Assembly (NCBI GenBank): GCA_030549775.1
Contig: CM060174.1
Span: 71,117,466 to 71,181,465 of the forward strand
DNA length: 64,000 nt
Reading direction: 5' to 3'
DNA from: Tamarix chinensis
Taxonomy: Eukaryota; Streptophyta; Magnoliopsida; Caryophyllales; Tamaricaceae
A program made the translations under genes and the position numbers. The first letter of the stretch is position 1. The number at the start of each line of letters is the position of its first letter. Shown piece after piece: positions 1 to 11,460 of the stretch. Under the pieces are notes generated by a model that saw only the letters and a program-made list of their open reading frames with translations, was not told the DNA's origin and did no database searches.

Positions 1-457
1 TTATAAAACTAATACTTATTTAGAATAATATTTAAAGGGAATAGTGTATAATTAAAAAAAATGAAATAAAGCAATATATAGAGTTTATCACTAATAAATA
101 AAAGGTAGCTTATCAAAATTGAAATAATTAATATACCTCGACAAAAATAGAACTTCTCTTAGTATGGTAGGTTATAAAAATTGAAATAATTAATGTATCT
201 AGACAAAAATATAATTTATTTTATTATATTATATAGTTAAGATTATGCCGTTGTGAAGTAATTATATCAAATCATACTGAAAACCTTAGAACCAAACTTT
301 GTCCACACTGGGATTTAGATATAGCTTAATGATTTCAAACGAGCATATGATCTAGCGGGGATGCTAAAATGAGATTCTTGAATTCTCCCATGTACTTAGG
401 CCGTTGGACCACTCATTCGCCTTCTGTCACGCATCAAAAAAAGGTCATCTTTTCATT
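1..457. other. AT-rich intergenic DNA, no gene seen
   Basis: No reading frame of interest and no recognisable family. It ends at the target duplication of the hAT-like element that begins at 466. Confidence 0.6.
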
Positions 458-465
458 CCTGCACA

Positions 466-1119
466 TAGGAATGAGTAGGTTCCGGATCTAATTCAAATAC
501 GTTAGTTTCCTCTTATTTTTAGTAATTTTGAATTTATAATTTTTAAATCTAACGGATTTAGTTCAGATCTAGATTTATGTGTAGGTAAATAAATCTGAAT
601 CTAGGTCCATTAATTCTAAATTTAGACCCAACTCATCATATCTGGATATTTATGTGCGCACATATATAAATATATATTAATATTATATTTATTATTATTG
701 TCGTAATCTTATTTAAACTTTTTATTTATTTTTTAATATTATTTTTATATATTTACTTTATAAATAATATGTATAATATTGTATTCCAAAAATATTAAAA
801 TACAATTTAAAAAATTAACGTAACTATTTAAAAATGTTTATTTTTTCACTCGAATTTTTTTAATAAAAAATACATAGTAAATTATATAAAATGTAAATGT
901 ATGTATATTTACATAAATTATTAATTATTATTTAAAAAAAAATAACTGAATCCATTTAAGATCCATTTATCCGCTAAATCCGATAAATATAAATCGGAGT
1001 CTGGATCTAAACTTTTGAGACCCGATATGTCTGAATCGAGTATAAATCTAAGTAATATAAATGAATCCAAATCTAAATTTAGCTGGACTCGACCTAAATC
1101 TGACCAATTGTCATCCTTG
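466..1119. mobile_element. Non-autonomous hAT-like element A, decayed
   Basis: The left end begins TAGGAATGA and the right end, read on the other strand, begins CAAGGATGACAATTGG. Both resemble the TAGGGATGGCAA-type termini of plant hAT elements. The flanking octamers 458-465 (CCTGCACA) and 1120-1127 (CCTTTACA) agree at 6 of 8 positions, as expected for an old 8-bp target duplication. The inside holds degenerate GGATCT/GACCC-rich stretches near both ends and an AT-rich middle, with no transposase frame. The element assignment is inference from ends plus duplication. Confidence 0.5.
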
Positions 1120-1162
1120 CCTTTACATCAATAATAACAACCATCTATCGCAAACATACGGC

Positions 1163-2285
1163 TAGAGTTGGCAATCGGACAGGTCGGGTCATTATCGAAT
1201 TGGGTTACATGATAATCGGATCATTTTGGTTTAGGATAATCTCTGATCATTTGGTCGGGTCGGGTTTGATTTAGATAAATTCGATATCGAATAATTTTGG
1301 GTCATTCTAAGTTTTCGGATAAGGTCGGGTTGAGATCAGATGAACCTGAATTCGAGTAAATTTGGGTGGTTCTATTTTTAGTTTTGGTTCGAATCTGGCA
1401 CGGGTGAGTTCAAATTATTATATTTTCGGATGGAGTTTGGATCAGATTCAGATCATTTTAGATTTGAGTCATAATTGTGATATTTTCTTCTTCTTTTTAT
1501 TCCAAGATGTCATTAAAATCTACTTATTTTGAGAACGTTTATTTTAATTTATCTTATTCAATTAAAAATGAATTATTATATTGATTGATTTTGGGCCTTA
1601 GAATTTTTTATCATTATTTTCTCTTTGGAGATGCATTTGACATGTCAATTTTAAAAGTCTTTAAATTGAATCATTTTTCCTTTTATGTTAAGGTATAATT
1701 TATAATTCAACTCCATTATTAGTTTGAGCATATTGAGTTTGAGTATTATTTTAATTTTATATTATATTTATGTTTTATACAGTTCTTACATAATATTAAC
1801 TTACGATAATCGTTGATAATTAATAACATATGAAGGCTTATAAGGTTGTATTTCTCATATTATTTTTATAACATATTGATCACATCATATCAACATAATT
1901 TTAATAAATATAATAATGATAATAATATAAAAATAATTATAACAATAATAATAATAATTAATGAATATTAATTATGCAAAAATAACTATAACAAAACATA
2001 AGTTTTTATTTATTTATATATTTTGATTAGATCATATCAAGCTAAATAAGATAAATATTAGATAAAGTAAGTAATAATGACTAATGGTACACCCGGTAGT
2101 ATTTTGATACTGAAACTACCAACATGTAGTAAACTCAAGCTTTTGATTAGTTTAGGTATATCCGGTAAACTAAGTGTTGGATGTGTCTTTTGTGGCTTTT
2201 CAAAAACTTATACGGTGCCTTTTGAGGGTTTTTTTTTTGGTATTTTGAGTTATAGATTTTGGATATATTTACATCATCATCATCA

Positions 2286-2370
<85 letters not shown>

Positions 2371-3184
2371 CTTATGGTACTTTTTAAGGCTTGCATATTT
2401 GTATATTGGGTTAAAGGGGTACTTGAAGTGCTTATATCATGCATTTTGTGGCTTACATATTTGTGTTTTGAGTTATGAATGTGGAGATGTATCTTTTGAG
2501 GCTTTTTAAGTGCTGATATATTGTCTTTTGAAGCTTGTATGTTTGTATCTTGAGTTTAAGGTGTCTGATGTATTAGCATAATTATTATTATTATTTTATT
2601 GTACTATATGGAAGTGAACTAATATTTAGATGACATCATAATTTTTTTTTCTTTTTTTCTCTAATTTTATTTCTATATTTCAATATTGGTATAATGGTAT
2701 CAATGGATATTGTACTTGTATATGCATAAGAAGTGATATAAACTTTAAGAAAGTATATTATTTCTAGATTTTGATGTAAGCACTAGTATGGACTAGTTGC
2801 ACATCTATATTATTTCATATTTTATGAAGTTTTAGAAAATTTGAGTAATAAGTTAATATTAATTTTCATGTAGTACCGGATTGAATCTTTATAAATTTAT
2901 ATTTTTTTGGGTTATATCAGATTTCAGATAAATGATAAATCGGGTCAGGTAATTTCGAATTTATAGTTTTACGAGTTATATCGGGTTTCAGTTGGTGTCG
3001 GGTTGGGTCAGGTTTATTTCGAACTTATGATTTCTCGGATTATATCGGATATTGGATACGTATCAGATTGTGTCAGATAAGTTTCGGGCTTCTAATTTTT
3101 CGATTAAAATTAGATCGAATTTTGGATCAATCAAAATAGTATTCGTTGGATTTTTTTAAATCAAGTCAACTTTTACCGGCTCTA
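1163..3184. mobile_element. Non-autonomous hAT-like element B, about 2 kb
   Basis: The left end starts TAGAGTTGGCAATCGG and is followed by the GGTCGGGT-rich subterminal DNA common in plant hAT elements. The right end on the other strand starts TAGAGCCGGTAA. Flanking octamers 1155-1162 (CATACGGC) and 3185-3192 (TGTACGAC) match at 5 of 8 positions, and all three differences are transitions, consistent with an old duplication. TCGGGT/TCGGAT-type motifs cluster at both ends (1180-1450 and 2930-3120). The centre is AT-rich with a trinucleotide array and no transposase. Confidence 0.5.
2273..2370. repeat. (CAT)n(TTA)n compound microsatellite
   Basis: A short CAT run passes into a long TTA run with a single interrupting TAG near 2338-2340. 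It lies inside hAT-like element B. The tyrosine-rich frame it produces is an artefact. Confidence 0.95.
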
Positions 3185-3192
3185 TGTACGAC

Positions 3193-3780
3193 CACTTCAT
3201 CTTCTCCTTTGTTCACACTTGGTAAAAGTTAAATTTGATTCCTTGGGCTAAACAAAATAATAATAAAATAAAATAATCTCTAAATTCCCTGTACCTCATC
3301 GTAACATACAGTGATGCACAAAAACAATACTTAGGTATTATTTTCCGTCTCGAAAATATTTCTCCTCCCAAAAACTTTTCGGTTTCGGAATTAATATTAA
3401 AATTGTTTAATTAATTTTTAATAATTAAAATTAACTATTATAGGTAGTAATTTTATGAATTTTTATTTTTTCCTCTTAATTTTAGTAGATTTAATCTATT
3501 TTTTTTTAAAAAATATATATAATGTGTATATACATATATAATTTTTTCTTTTACGTTTCCTGCCATCTCTATTTTTAAAATTTCTAAAAAATGACGTTTT
3601 ATCATTTCTCCTAATACTCGTCCCCGTTCCCGTTCCGGTGCAACACTAGTAACACATCCATGCCTATCACATATTCTCATATAGAAGATTAGTATCACTC
3701 TGATAACACGTACAGTACGAACAATAGCCCAATTCATTAATTTTCGCAACAGACACATAAGATCAGTTTAAACAACAAAT
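3193..3780. other. Intergenic DNA downstream of the nuclease gene
   Basis: AT-rich, with no supported gene. It lies 3' of the minus-strand nuclease gene, whose transcript end probably falls near or within the right part of this interval. No canonical AATAAA could be assigned with confidence. Confidence 0.5.
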
Positions 3781-4051
3781 ATTCACAGGACACATTTCTT
3801 CACAAGTAGAGTTGGAAAGAGACTATGTGCCACTAGCTTAAGAGAAGCCAGCAAGATCGGCATTTCAGCACTGAATGATATTTACTATGTACATGGCAGC
3901 TTCACCCCTGCAATAACAGAACAAAACCTTGGTTAGCTGATGCATCTGCTAGTACTATAAAAACACCCATCATTCATCAACATAAGAAAGATGACACAAA
4001 TGATCAGAGGTAATGGCATAAAGCTGAATGGCTGGGTTGAAATGTCACCTG
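3781..4051 (-). other. Probable 3' UTR with a spliced intron
   Basis: Three bases after the stop codon (4052-4054) the minus strand reads GACAG|GTGAC, a good donor (intron would start at 4048). A matching acceptor TTATTGCAG lies at about 3908-3916, leaving a last non-coding exon from 3907 leftwards. This splice is inferred from consensus only. An intron this close behind a stop codon would normally not trigger nonsense-mediated decay. Confidence 0.45.
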
Positions 4052-7000
4052 TCATATCCAGTTCCTCTTAGCTCGAAGTTGAGTGAGTCTGTCCCTCCAT
4101 TGTGCTGCAGAAATATATCAACTGTCAATCGCTTAATCACATGTATGTACACGCAAAAACTTATTTCGGCCCTCAACTGAACTGGACAAATGATATAGAT
4201 TGTTTTATCCATTGAGAATAACACCAAAATTGTTCCCTATACATCGAACCTATCCGACCAATTTAAAAACTTCAAGTGTAATTTAGCCCATACCAGCATC
4301 TTGATACCGTTCCTCACCAGCAGCATCAAGCATGTTACGAAGCAGGTTAAACTCTGTTGTTTCAACACATGGCTTACCATTAGGCCTGCATAAATCAATG
4401 TTTGGAGTGAGGGAAAACAATAAAATGCCAGTCTAAATTGATCTCCAAATTCCAGCCATCATTGCAATTCTAAAATGTTATTAATCAGTGATATACATGA
4501 GGCCGGGGGTTGACAAGAAATGATATCACTATGATATGAGCTGCTGCTCATCATGTCTTTCATTCATGTTCATGAAAGGAAAAACAAATATTGCTCCCCC
4601 AGCCAGTGAACAAGCAGCAATGGGAATTGGAATCCTATTCAATCAGAAGGCGGTGAGGAAAGAATTCTATTCAAAGTTTAGTTATACTATAACCAAACTC
4701 ATCCCATGGCCAAATTGCTTGTAATCTAAACGGTCTTTCCATTTTTTGGACAGCCAGCATTAATTCTCTTCAAAAGTTAATCAATTAATTCTATGCAGGT
4801 AAGGGATGTTCTCGATAAAGAGTTGAGCTCACCATAAACGGTCGTGATCTTATTTTTGTCAAACTTTGCTCAGTCATTATACACGCATACATCCTAGGGT
4901 ATATAGAAAACTTGGCTCCCTTGAGTATGGCCATACTCGGCTTCATTTTAAGGGGGGAAAATTGTTTACTCGCATCATAGACTATGCTCCCTTGTTTTCC
5001 TCAGACATGTAACAAGTGCTACCAGTTCACTAAGTTGCAACTTACATGCGACAGCAAGCTGCTAGCAAGTAAATGGTTTATTAGTTCTGCAACTAGATCC
5101 TTCCTACATCATGTGTGCAGCATTATCTCATAACGAAAGAAAAATTATACAGAACATCTTCGACTTGTAAGATAACAGCCAGAGCTAATCGATGATATTG
5201 GACCTCAAATCATGTCAGTATCATCACCTAGTACCCAAGTACGCACATTCATCATTGCTTTCCTTCTTAGCAGGCAGAGATCTAGCCTATTCAACACCAC
5301 CCTGTTGTACCCAAAAAATCCCCCTCCGCTGTGTTCTGTCCAAAACAGTGAAAAAAAAGAAGCCGAAGGCTGCACAGAGAGAGAGAGAGAGAGAAATTTA
5401 CGATTTTAATTTGTAGACTAGCAGAAGCAAGAACTATTAATCATATCATATGTTGGTATTAACTTCATCAAGTATAATCATATCATTTAAAAACAAAAAT
5501 TTCACATTCATACACAATCTGAACTGCAGATTAAGGAGAATATGAACCCCCCCCCCAAAAAAAGAAACCCGTTTTAGGCAGACTCAACTATTTCTTTCAT
5601 ACAAAGAAAAGACAAATAAATGGTCGAGAAAGATTCTGTATCCTACCGATCCATCTCTGTGAATAATAATCCGTCTGATGCAGGGCCATGGAGTATAGGC
5701 TTCGGAGATTCAACAATTTTCATCCCATCACTGTATGCCAGGTGCTTATTCACTTGAATTGGTACCTTCATCAATTATTTCAAAATTATCATCACATTGA
5801 TGGTTTTTCAAAATACAACATACACGAAAACCTAGCTCATAGAATACTAAATCCCTTTTATTATTGTTATTATGAAGTAATCCCTCCCACAATTTGATGT
5901 ATAGATGAAAGGCCCAAGATGAGTTAGAGATGAAAAGTAGGTCTCACTCAGTTATGAACCAAAATGAAAAGCCCCAGCTTACGTACCTTGCATCTCACTG
6001 CAATATTAATGGCATCGGAAGGTCGAAGGTCAAAGCTGATACAATCTGCTTCATTGTCTACCTGCACTAACATTTATTCATCATGCATAGCTTTGAAAAT
6101 TTTCTTGTGATAACAAACAATATAAGTCGGTTCACATGCCTTTACAAGGTATATCTGCGCAAAATATGCCTCATGTACTCTCCTAGTCACTCGAACAAGC
6201 TTCACCTGCAAGAGAAAAGTACCATATGTTTCAACAACTAGAAGGAAAAACAAAGGGACATATATCCTCTCATCAAGAGGCACAATTATACAGAAAAGAA
6301 ACATGCCACCATACTTTATATCCCATCTTCTCAACCATCTCCTTTATTACTTGATACATAGTTGGCCTAGCCTGTAAATGACAATGTAATTCCAAAAATT
6401 AGCATATTTGCTTGACAAAAATCAAGAAATTATCAGACAAAACAATGCAGCTTTGGAAGCATCAGTCGATGCAAAGAATTAGGAAATTAAACAAGAGTAA
6501 ATGAGCATACAATCTGCATATTCTGGATAGCAGCCATAAGCATAACACTTGGCATTTCCACTGCAAAAGGATATAGCATAAGTTCAGAGAATCTGGATAT
6601 GCTTCAAAACCGTGTTTGCATTGAGTGCACAGAAAGGCCATTATAAACATACAAACAATAATGGGAAGAAGAAGTCCAGTTCCATCTTCCATCTTTAGCA
6701 CAATTGCAGGATGCGGAGCGTAATCTGGAAGATGCCCACCTTGAGCATTGTTATGCACACATTTCAATAGTTTACCGTCTCTCATCTTGATAGTAAAACC
6801 ATCTCGACCACTCTTCACCTCAACTACATATATCAAACTAGATAAATTGATGAAAAAGGTTGCATAATAAATAATGATGAATCAAGATGCATCAGATCAT
6901 GTATTCAAACAGAGTAAAAAAAAAAAAGACTAAACATAAGTACCTAAAGCACCTAAGCATAGTTTATGCCAGGACAAGACCATCTTGTGAGTAAGCATAG

Positions 7001-7753
7001 AGTACATCAAAGGCGAAGAACATCTGATATAGATCAGAAGCATCAATATGAAAATTTATTTCACCACAACTAACATTCATGTGCGACGGCTAGTTAACAG
7101 TTAAACTGAGACTTATATCAGCTAGAAGAAGACATGATAAACTTGCTAAATAGAGCTTCCAAATCAAAGAGGCATGGCATCACAATAGAAAACATTCATT
7201 CTTCCATTTCATTTCCTTAATCTCACTCTTTGACATAAAAAGTGTATAACACTTCATTTTTCCTTAATCTGAAGACAGCAGGAGTGCTTACATGAAAATG
7301 GGATAATTTGCCAAAGCAAGACAATCAGAAAACATCAACATGCCATGGCAAGAAATCTGTCACTAAGAGGCACATGTTAAGAACAAACGATGCATCATTA
7401 ACACGAATCACAAGACTTTGTAACAAGGCAAGACTGGTCATCATACCTGCTTCAATAACAGTAGAGTTAATATAATCTTCATCTTTCTCCTTAAAGTTCT
7501 CTGCTCTGCTACCGCTCCCATTTGAAGAAGAACTATACGTACAATTAACAGTAAATAGCCTTGGCAACCGAAGGGGTAGAGCAAGTACACCTGTATTACT
7601 TCTTGGTCTAGCTACACCTTTATATCCCCAAAACCGACTTCTAAATATGTCGGCCTTTGTTATAGGCACATTAACCGGCTTGCTGCACTCACCCAATTTT
7701 TTTGCTCGAATGAGGGGGCAAGTAGCAGGCCCTTGCAATGCTCCCATCTTCAT
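4052..7753 (-). CDS. BBD: Bifunctional nuclease in basal defence response (BBD1/BBD2-like), nine coding exons
   Basis: Coding exons (minus strand, joined in frame by hand): 7753-7447, 6823-6653, 6560-6511, 6371-6315, 6205-6140, 6061-5987, 5765-5647, 4385-4294, 4104-4052. Together they make 990 bases, 329 residues plus TGA, close to the roughly 325 residues of Arabidopsis BBD1. Residues 1-102 form the plant-specific N-terminus beginning MKMGALQGP. From about 103 the DUF151 nuclease core runs through HNNAQGGHLPDYAPHP, EDGTGLLLPIIVLEMPSV, RRVHEAYFAQ and FDLRPSDAINIAVRCK. Residues about 290-318 form a UVR motif (EERYQDAAQWRDRL). Family members are reported as non-specific DNase/RNase proteins acting in abscisic-acid-linked callose deposition and resistance to fungi. 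All introns are GT-AG except the one after exon 5, which uses GC. No lesion is visible, so the gene looks intact. The start at 7753 is the first in-frame Met of this exon and matches the family N-terminus. Confidence 0.93.
4386..5646 (-). other. Large seventh intron of the nuclease gene
   Basis: At about 1.26 kb it is by far the longest intron within the coding region; the others there are about 70-860 bases. It starts GTAGGA and ends TTTATGCAG. It contains a short GA run (about 5376-5393), a C9 run near 5547, and small open frames that resemble no protein. Confidence 0.8.
6062..6139 (-). other. GC-AG intron of the nuclease gene
   Basis: The upstream exon ends GTAAAG and the intron begins GCATGT. 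The acceptor is TGCAG before GTAGACAATG. Using the GC donor gives QIYLVKVDNEADCISFD, which aligns without gaps to the family sequence. A GT donor five bases earlier in the exon (CTT|GTAAAG) would keep frame but delete two residues at this conserved point. The GC donor is therefore preferred, and the shorter form is a possible alternative. Confidence 0.75.
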
Positions 7754-7759
7754 TGGTCC

Positions 7760-8374
7760 CTATTCAAGAATAAGATCACGTTCCAATGAAGATTCGCAGA
7801 AGTGAGAATACGATAGCGGAACAAAAACAGTAGATTGCAGGCAATATATATATAGAGAATAATATTTCATCTCACAGGACCCGCGAATCAATAAAGTTCA
7901 AGAGTGAGCTTAAATAAAAGCAGAATAAGATCCAATTCAAATGACTATATATTCCAACAGTCTGGATACGGACAAACTCAATCGATCATTTTCTATTTCT
8001 AAATTTAACAATTGGTAGACTAACAACAGTTCAGGGTATTCCGTCTACAAGATAGTGCGAATAGATTAATCTCACTAACGGCCCCATCAAACATAATCAT
8101 TAGATCAGAATTGGGGTCAATGTAACAAAAATGATCAAATCAATGCCAAATTACAACGATTTTTCGTCTAATGAGCATTCACAATATCCAATATCTCTGA
8201 ACCTAAACAGCAATCAAATAAATTCCACAATTTAAATTGTATATTTTGAAAATTCTTCCACTTAATCAAGGAAACAGCTACAGAATTCAATAATATAAAA
8301 TACAAAATCATAAAGAATCAACGGCTGGCTATCAAAATTCGGAGAATCAAGTAGCAGTGAAGAACTCAGTGTAC
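7760..8374 (-). other. Probable leader intron of the nuclease gene
   Basis: On the minus strand a donor TTTTCAG|GTACAC (exon end 8375) and an acceptor GAATAG|GGACCA (exon start 7759) bracket 615 bases of AT-rich DNA. The initiator ATG then lies only six bases into the next exon. Inferred from consensus sites and base composition, not from transcript data. Confidence 0.5.
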
Positions 8375-8700
8375 CTGAAAACTGACAACCAAAAATTCAA
8401 AAGCCGAAAAAGAAAAAGAGAAGAAGGAATCTGATTCTGCTGATCAAGAGACTGATTAGTGATTGGAAAATATTGAATAATTGTTAGCCCATGATCATAA
8501 TCAATCAAGGCATCAAACGGATCGAGGAAAACGTTATTGGATGGGAAGACACTATAGTTAGAGAGAAGGAATCGGAGATCAGTAAGGTAGAGGGATGGAG
8601 TGAAACGGAAGGTGGATTTGCTGTAGAACGAAGGGCTGACGAATCAGTGATCATGACACGGAAAAAAAGGGGGCAGAGAAGCGACGAGAGGATATGAAAG
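8375..8700 (-). promoter_or_regulatory. Probable 5' leader exon and promoter-proximal DNA of the nuclease gene
   Basis: On the minus strand this stretch is pyrimidine-rich (CTTCTTCTC, TTTTTCTTTTTC runs), unlike the AT-rich DNA on either side, as is common in plant leaders. It holds upstream ATGs, including a very short frame (Met-Ile-Met-Gly-stop, near 8483-8497) and a longer one starting near 8655. Whether these lie in the transcript depends on the unknown start site. Confidence 0.4.
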
Positions 8701-9201
8701 AAATTAGGATAAGAGATTCCTTATCGATTACAGAGAATTTTGTCTTATCACGTCATATTCTAAATAATTGTTATTTTAGACAATTACATACTTATTAAAT
8801 AATGACTGTCAACTGTATTTTTATTAAATGTATATGATTAAATAATATTTGTAGTAGAAAATATTTAATGAATAAGAGTAGCTTAATTAAAATTATCTAT
8901 TTTTTATATTGAAAATCTAAAATGATATTCTATTTGTGTCAAAAAAATTCTAACACTAATTTTTTGTATAAATTTTTTTTTTTCTGTAAATAAATTTAAA
9001 ATCTACTTTTTACTTTTACTCTCATATTTTTTTCTTTTATTATCTATATATCAAATATTTTTTCTCAATAAATAGTATAAATGAAAATTTAAGACTACAC
9101 TTATTAGTCTTTAAAAATATATGTAAATTGTTCAAATGACTTCATTTTTTATACTGGAGTAGTTATTTTAAAAGAAAATAACTTTACTAAAATGACACTT
9201 A
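8701..9201. other. AT-rich DNA upstream of the nuclease gene
   Basis: No gene recognised. It probably contains the distal promoter of the minus-strand nuclease gene. No TATA box could be singled out in such AT-rich sequence. Confidence 0.4.
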
Positions 9202-9552
9202 GGTATTGTTTGGTGTAGAGTATATTATTTTAGAAAACTATACTTTCTAGAAAATACTAAATGTAGATTTGTGAGGTATGAAGTCAACAAGAAGTACAAC
9301 TTTCATTCGACCATACTTTTTTTTTTAATTAATGAAGAACCTGCTTAGTGAGTAATGCCATAGGAAGTACAACTTCCTTTACTTTATTTATTTGTATTTC
9401 ACACATAATTATTAAAAATAAAAATAAAATAATTTTATCTCTAACTTTTTTAGTGTAAACCAAATACATTATCAAGTAATTATCTCCCTAACAGTAAGTT
9501 TCTAAAAAAGTATGATTTCTTATAAACATACAATTAACGTACCAAACATAGC
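9202..9552. mobile_element. Harbinger/Tourist-like MITE, 351 bp
   Basis: The left end reads GGTATTGTTTGGTG and the right end, on the other strand, reads GCTATGTTTGGTAC, forming a terminal inverted repeat with a shared TGTTTGGT core. TTA is present immediately outside both ends (9199-9201 and 9553-9555), the target triplet used by PIF/Harbinger elements. No coding capacity. The family assignment is inference. Confidence 0.5.
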
Positions 9553-9555
9553 TTA

Positions 9556-10500
9556 ATATAAATCTAAGGTAGTATGATTCATAAAACCGGTGATGCATAT
9601 AAACTATGATAATCAGACGCTTTCTATTCGAAAAATATTTGCTACCTTAAAATGCACACAAATATACAAATGTACTTTACAAGTACATTATTTACATTTT
9701 CTTATTCCGTTACACTCCATTTTCACATATCAGTCTAATTAGAGCTCACAAAATCTAATTTGATGTAAAATAATTGACAAAACCAACTCAAACCGTCTAA
9801 AAAATTATCCGATTTTAATCTAAAAAATATAACCAGAAATATATTTGATTTGATTCGATACTTATCCAAAATCTAATATGACCCAAAAATTTATAAACCC
9901 GAAACTTATCTACCATGCCCCAATACTTATCCAATATTCAATATAGCCTAAGATATTCAATATAGCCTAAGATAATGTAAATTTGAAATATATCTGACTC
10001 GATCCGATGACTATCCAAAAGTCGATATTTATTTGAATTATAGTATTTTTATTAGGCATTACTATTGCTACTATTATTGTTATAATAATACTATTATTTT
10101 TATATATTATTATTATTATTACAAGATTTTATTATAATTATTATATTATTATGATTACTACAAGTAGTAATAATATTACTACTACTATTATTATTTTTGT
10201 TACAAGTAGTATTAACATTACTATTACTATTATTGTTATTATCATTTTACAATTATAATTATTATTATTATTATTATGGTAATTTAGTAATATATTAGTA
10301 TTAGTATTACTATTATTATTGATATTGTTATTATTATTACTATTATTTCGGCAAGTAATGTATGATTATATTACTTCCAAATTGAAAGAATTACATTCAC
10401 CATTTACATCTTAAGAAGTTTAAAAAAAAAAAGAAATCATATACATAGAGTTTGCAAGATGCCTAAGCATGTGGTATGATTTACAATTATCAAAACATTC
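9556..10500. other. AT-rich DNA with decayed ATT/TTG-type trinucleotide repeats
   Basis: No gene. From about 10,050 to 10,350 it is almost entirely degenerate ACT/ATT/GTT triplets, apparently an old microsatellite broken up by point changes. Confidence 0.6.
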
Positions 10501-10509
10501 TATTTTAGC

Positions 10510-11100
10510 GGCCATTTCCTTGAGTACCACATGTATTAGTTGGTCTTGGCTACACAAACCTCTGTTGTGCAATCTACGATTTCTTTCTTTCCATAGGTGA
10601 TATATTATAACTACAAATAAATATCATAGCACCATTTTCTTTCTCTTAGACCTCACCCTCCTTTTTCCATCTAGCACAACATGCATTGTATCTATTTTGA
10701 TTATGAGTACATCTAAATCCTCATGTAATCTAAGACCAAATAGTCTTAGAATTATCATAATGAAAGAAAATGTGCACAATGCTCTCAAGTGCTTCATTAC
10801 ACAACATACACATATCGTCAGTCTAAATTCTCCAACTCAATAATCTATCACAAGTGAAAAGTTTCCCTACCAATACTAACTAGAGGCAAATTTTATGTCA
10901 TGGTAACATGAAAATATGCCATAATACCTTCGACCAAGTTACTAGAGGGAAACTTGGTTTGATTAAATGGTAGGATCAAGTGATGTTTTACTTCCCCTAA
11001 TGCATGATTCCACAATCTTGTTGAGATGAGCAAAATAAAATTTGGTAACTATTCTGGAGGGTTAGCAATTCCCTTATAACCTTAAAGATCGACTGCTTAA
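10510..11100 (-). pseudogene. LINE 3'-end remnant (zf-RVT domain)
   Basis: On the minus strand, frames near 10,940-10,900 read VTWSKVLWHIF, then near 10,815-10,735 CMLCNEALESIVHIFFHYDN followed by SKTIW, and near 10,610-10,560 YHLWKERNRRLHN. This order matches the zinc-binding tail following the RT of plant L1-type non-LTR elements (W..W, C-x2-C, SI.H.FF.C, IW, LW.ERN.R). The final Cys of the zinc site is replaced by Tyr in HYDN. Several stops and shifts interrupt it. No poly-A tail or target duplication was found, so boundaries are approximate. Confidence 0.65.
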
Positions 11101-11433
11101 TAGACATGGTTCATACATCAATGCCTTTGCAGTAACAATCATGCCTCCTCGTAATCTAGAGCATTTCATTTCTATGGTGGATATCCCAGAACAACCTATA
11201 ACAATAGTGTTCCACCACTATAAGTGCACAACACTTAGGCCTTTCTCTTTTTTTGGACTTACCAACTTGTTCCTAAGCCACTGTCACCTTATGTGTGATT
11301 TGAGAGTAAGGATGGAATAGGTCTGGGACCCAACCCAGGCTCGCTAGACTTGACCTGTTTATACTAGATATGGGTCCTAGATTGTTGGATATGATGGGTC
11401 TGGGTCAAGTTGTTTAGACCCACACCCATCTAA

Positions 11434-11460
11434 TTATATATATATATATATATATATATA
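11434..11460. repeat. (TA)n microsatellite
   Basis: Uninterrupted TA run near the left end of the hAT remnant. Confidence 0.95.

Noticed and set aside
2077..2340. Open frame ending in a polytyrosine run
   Set aside because: The run is the translation of the TTA microsatellite and the remainder has no recognisable domain.
3453..3758. 101-codon minus-strand frame downstream of the nuclease
   Set aside because: No domain, low-complexity C-terminus and no continuity with the gene's exons.
8491..8697. 68-codon frame on the plus strand beside the nuclease gene
   Set aside because: It lies antisense to the predicted leader exon, is purine-rich by composition and resembles no protein.
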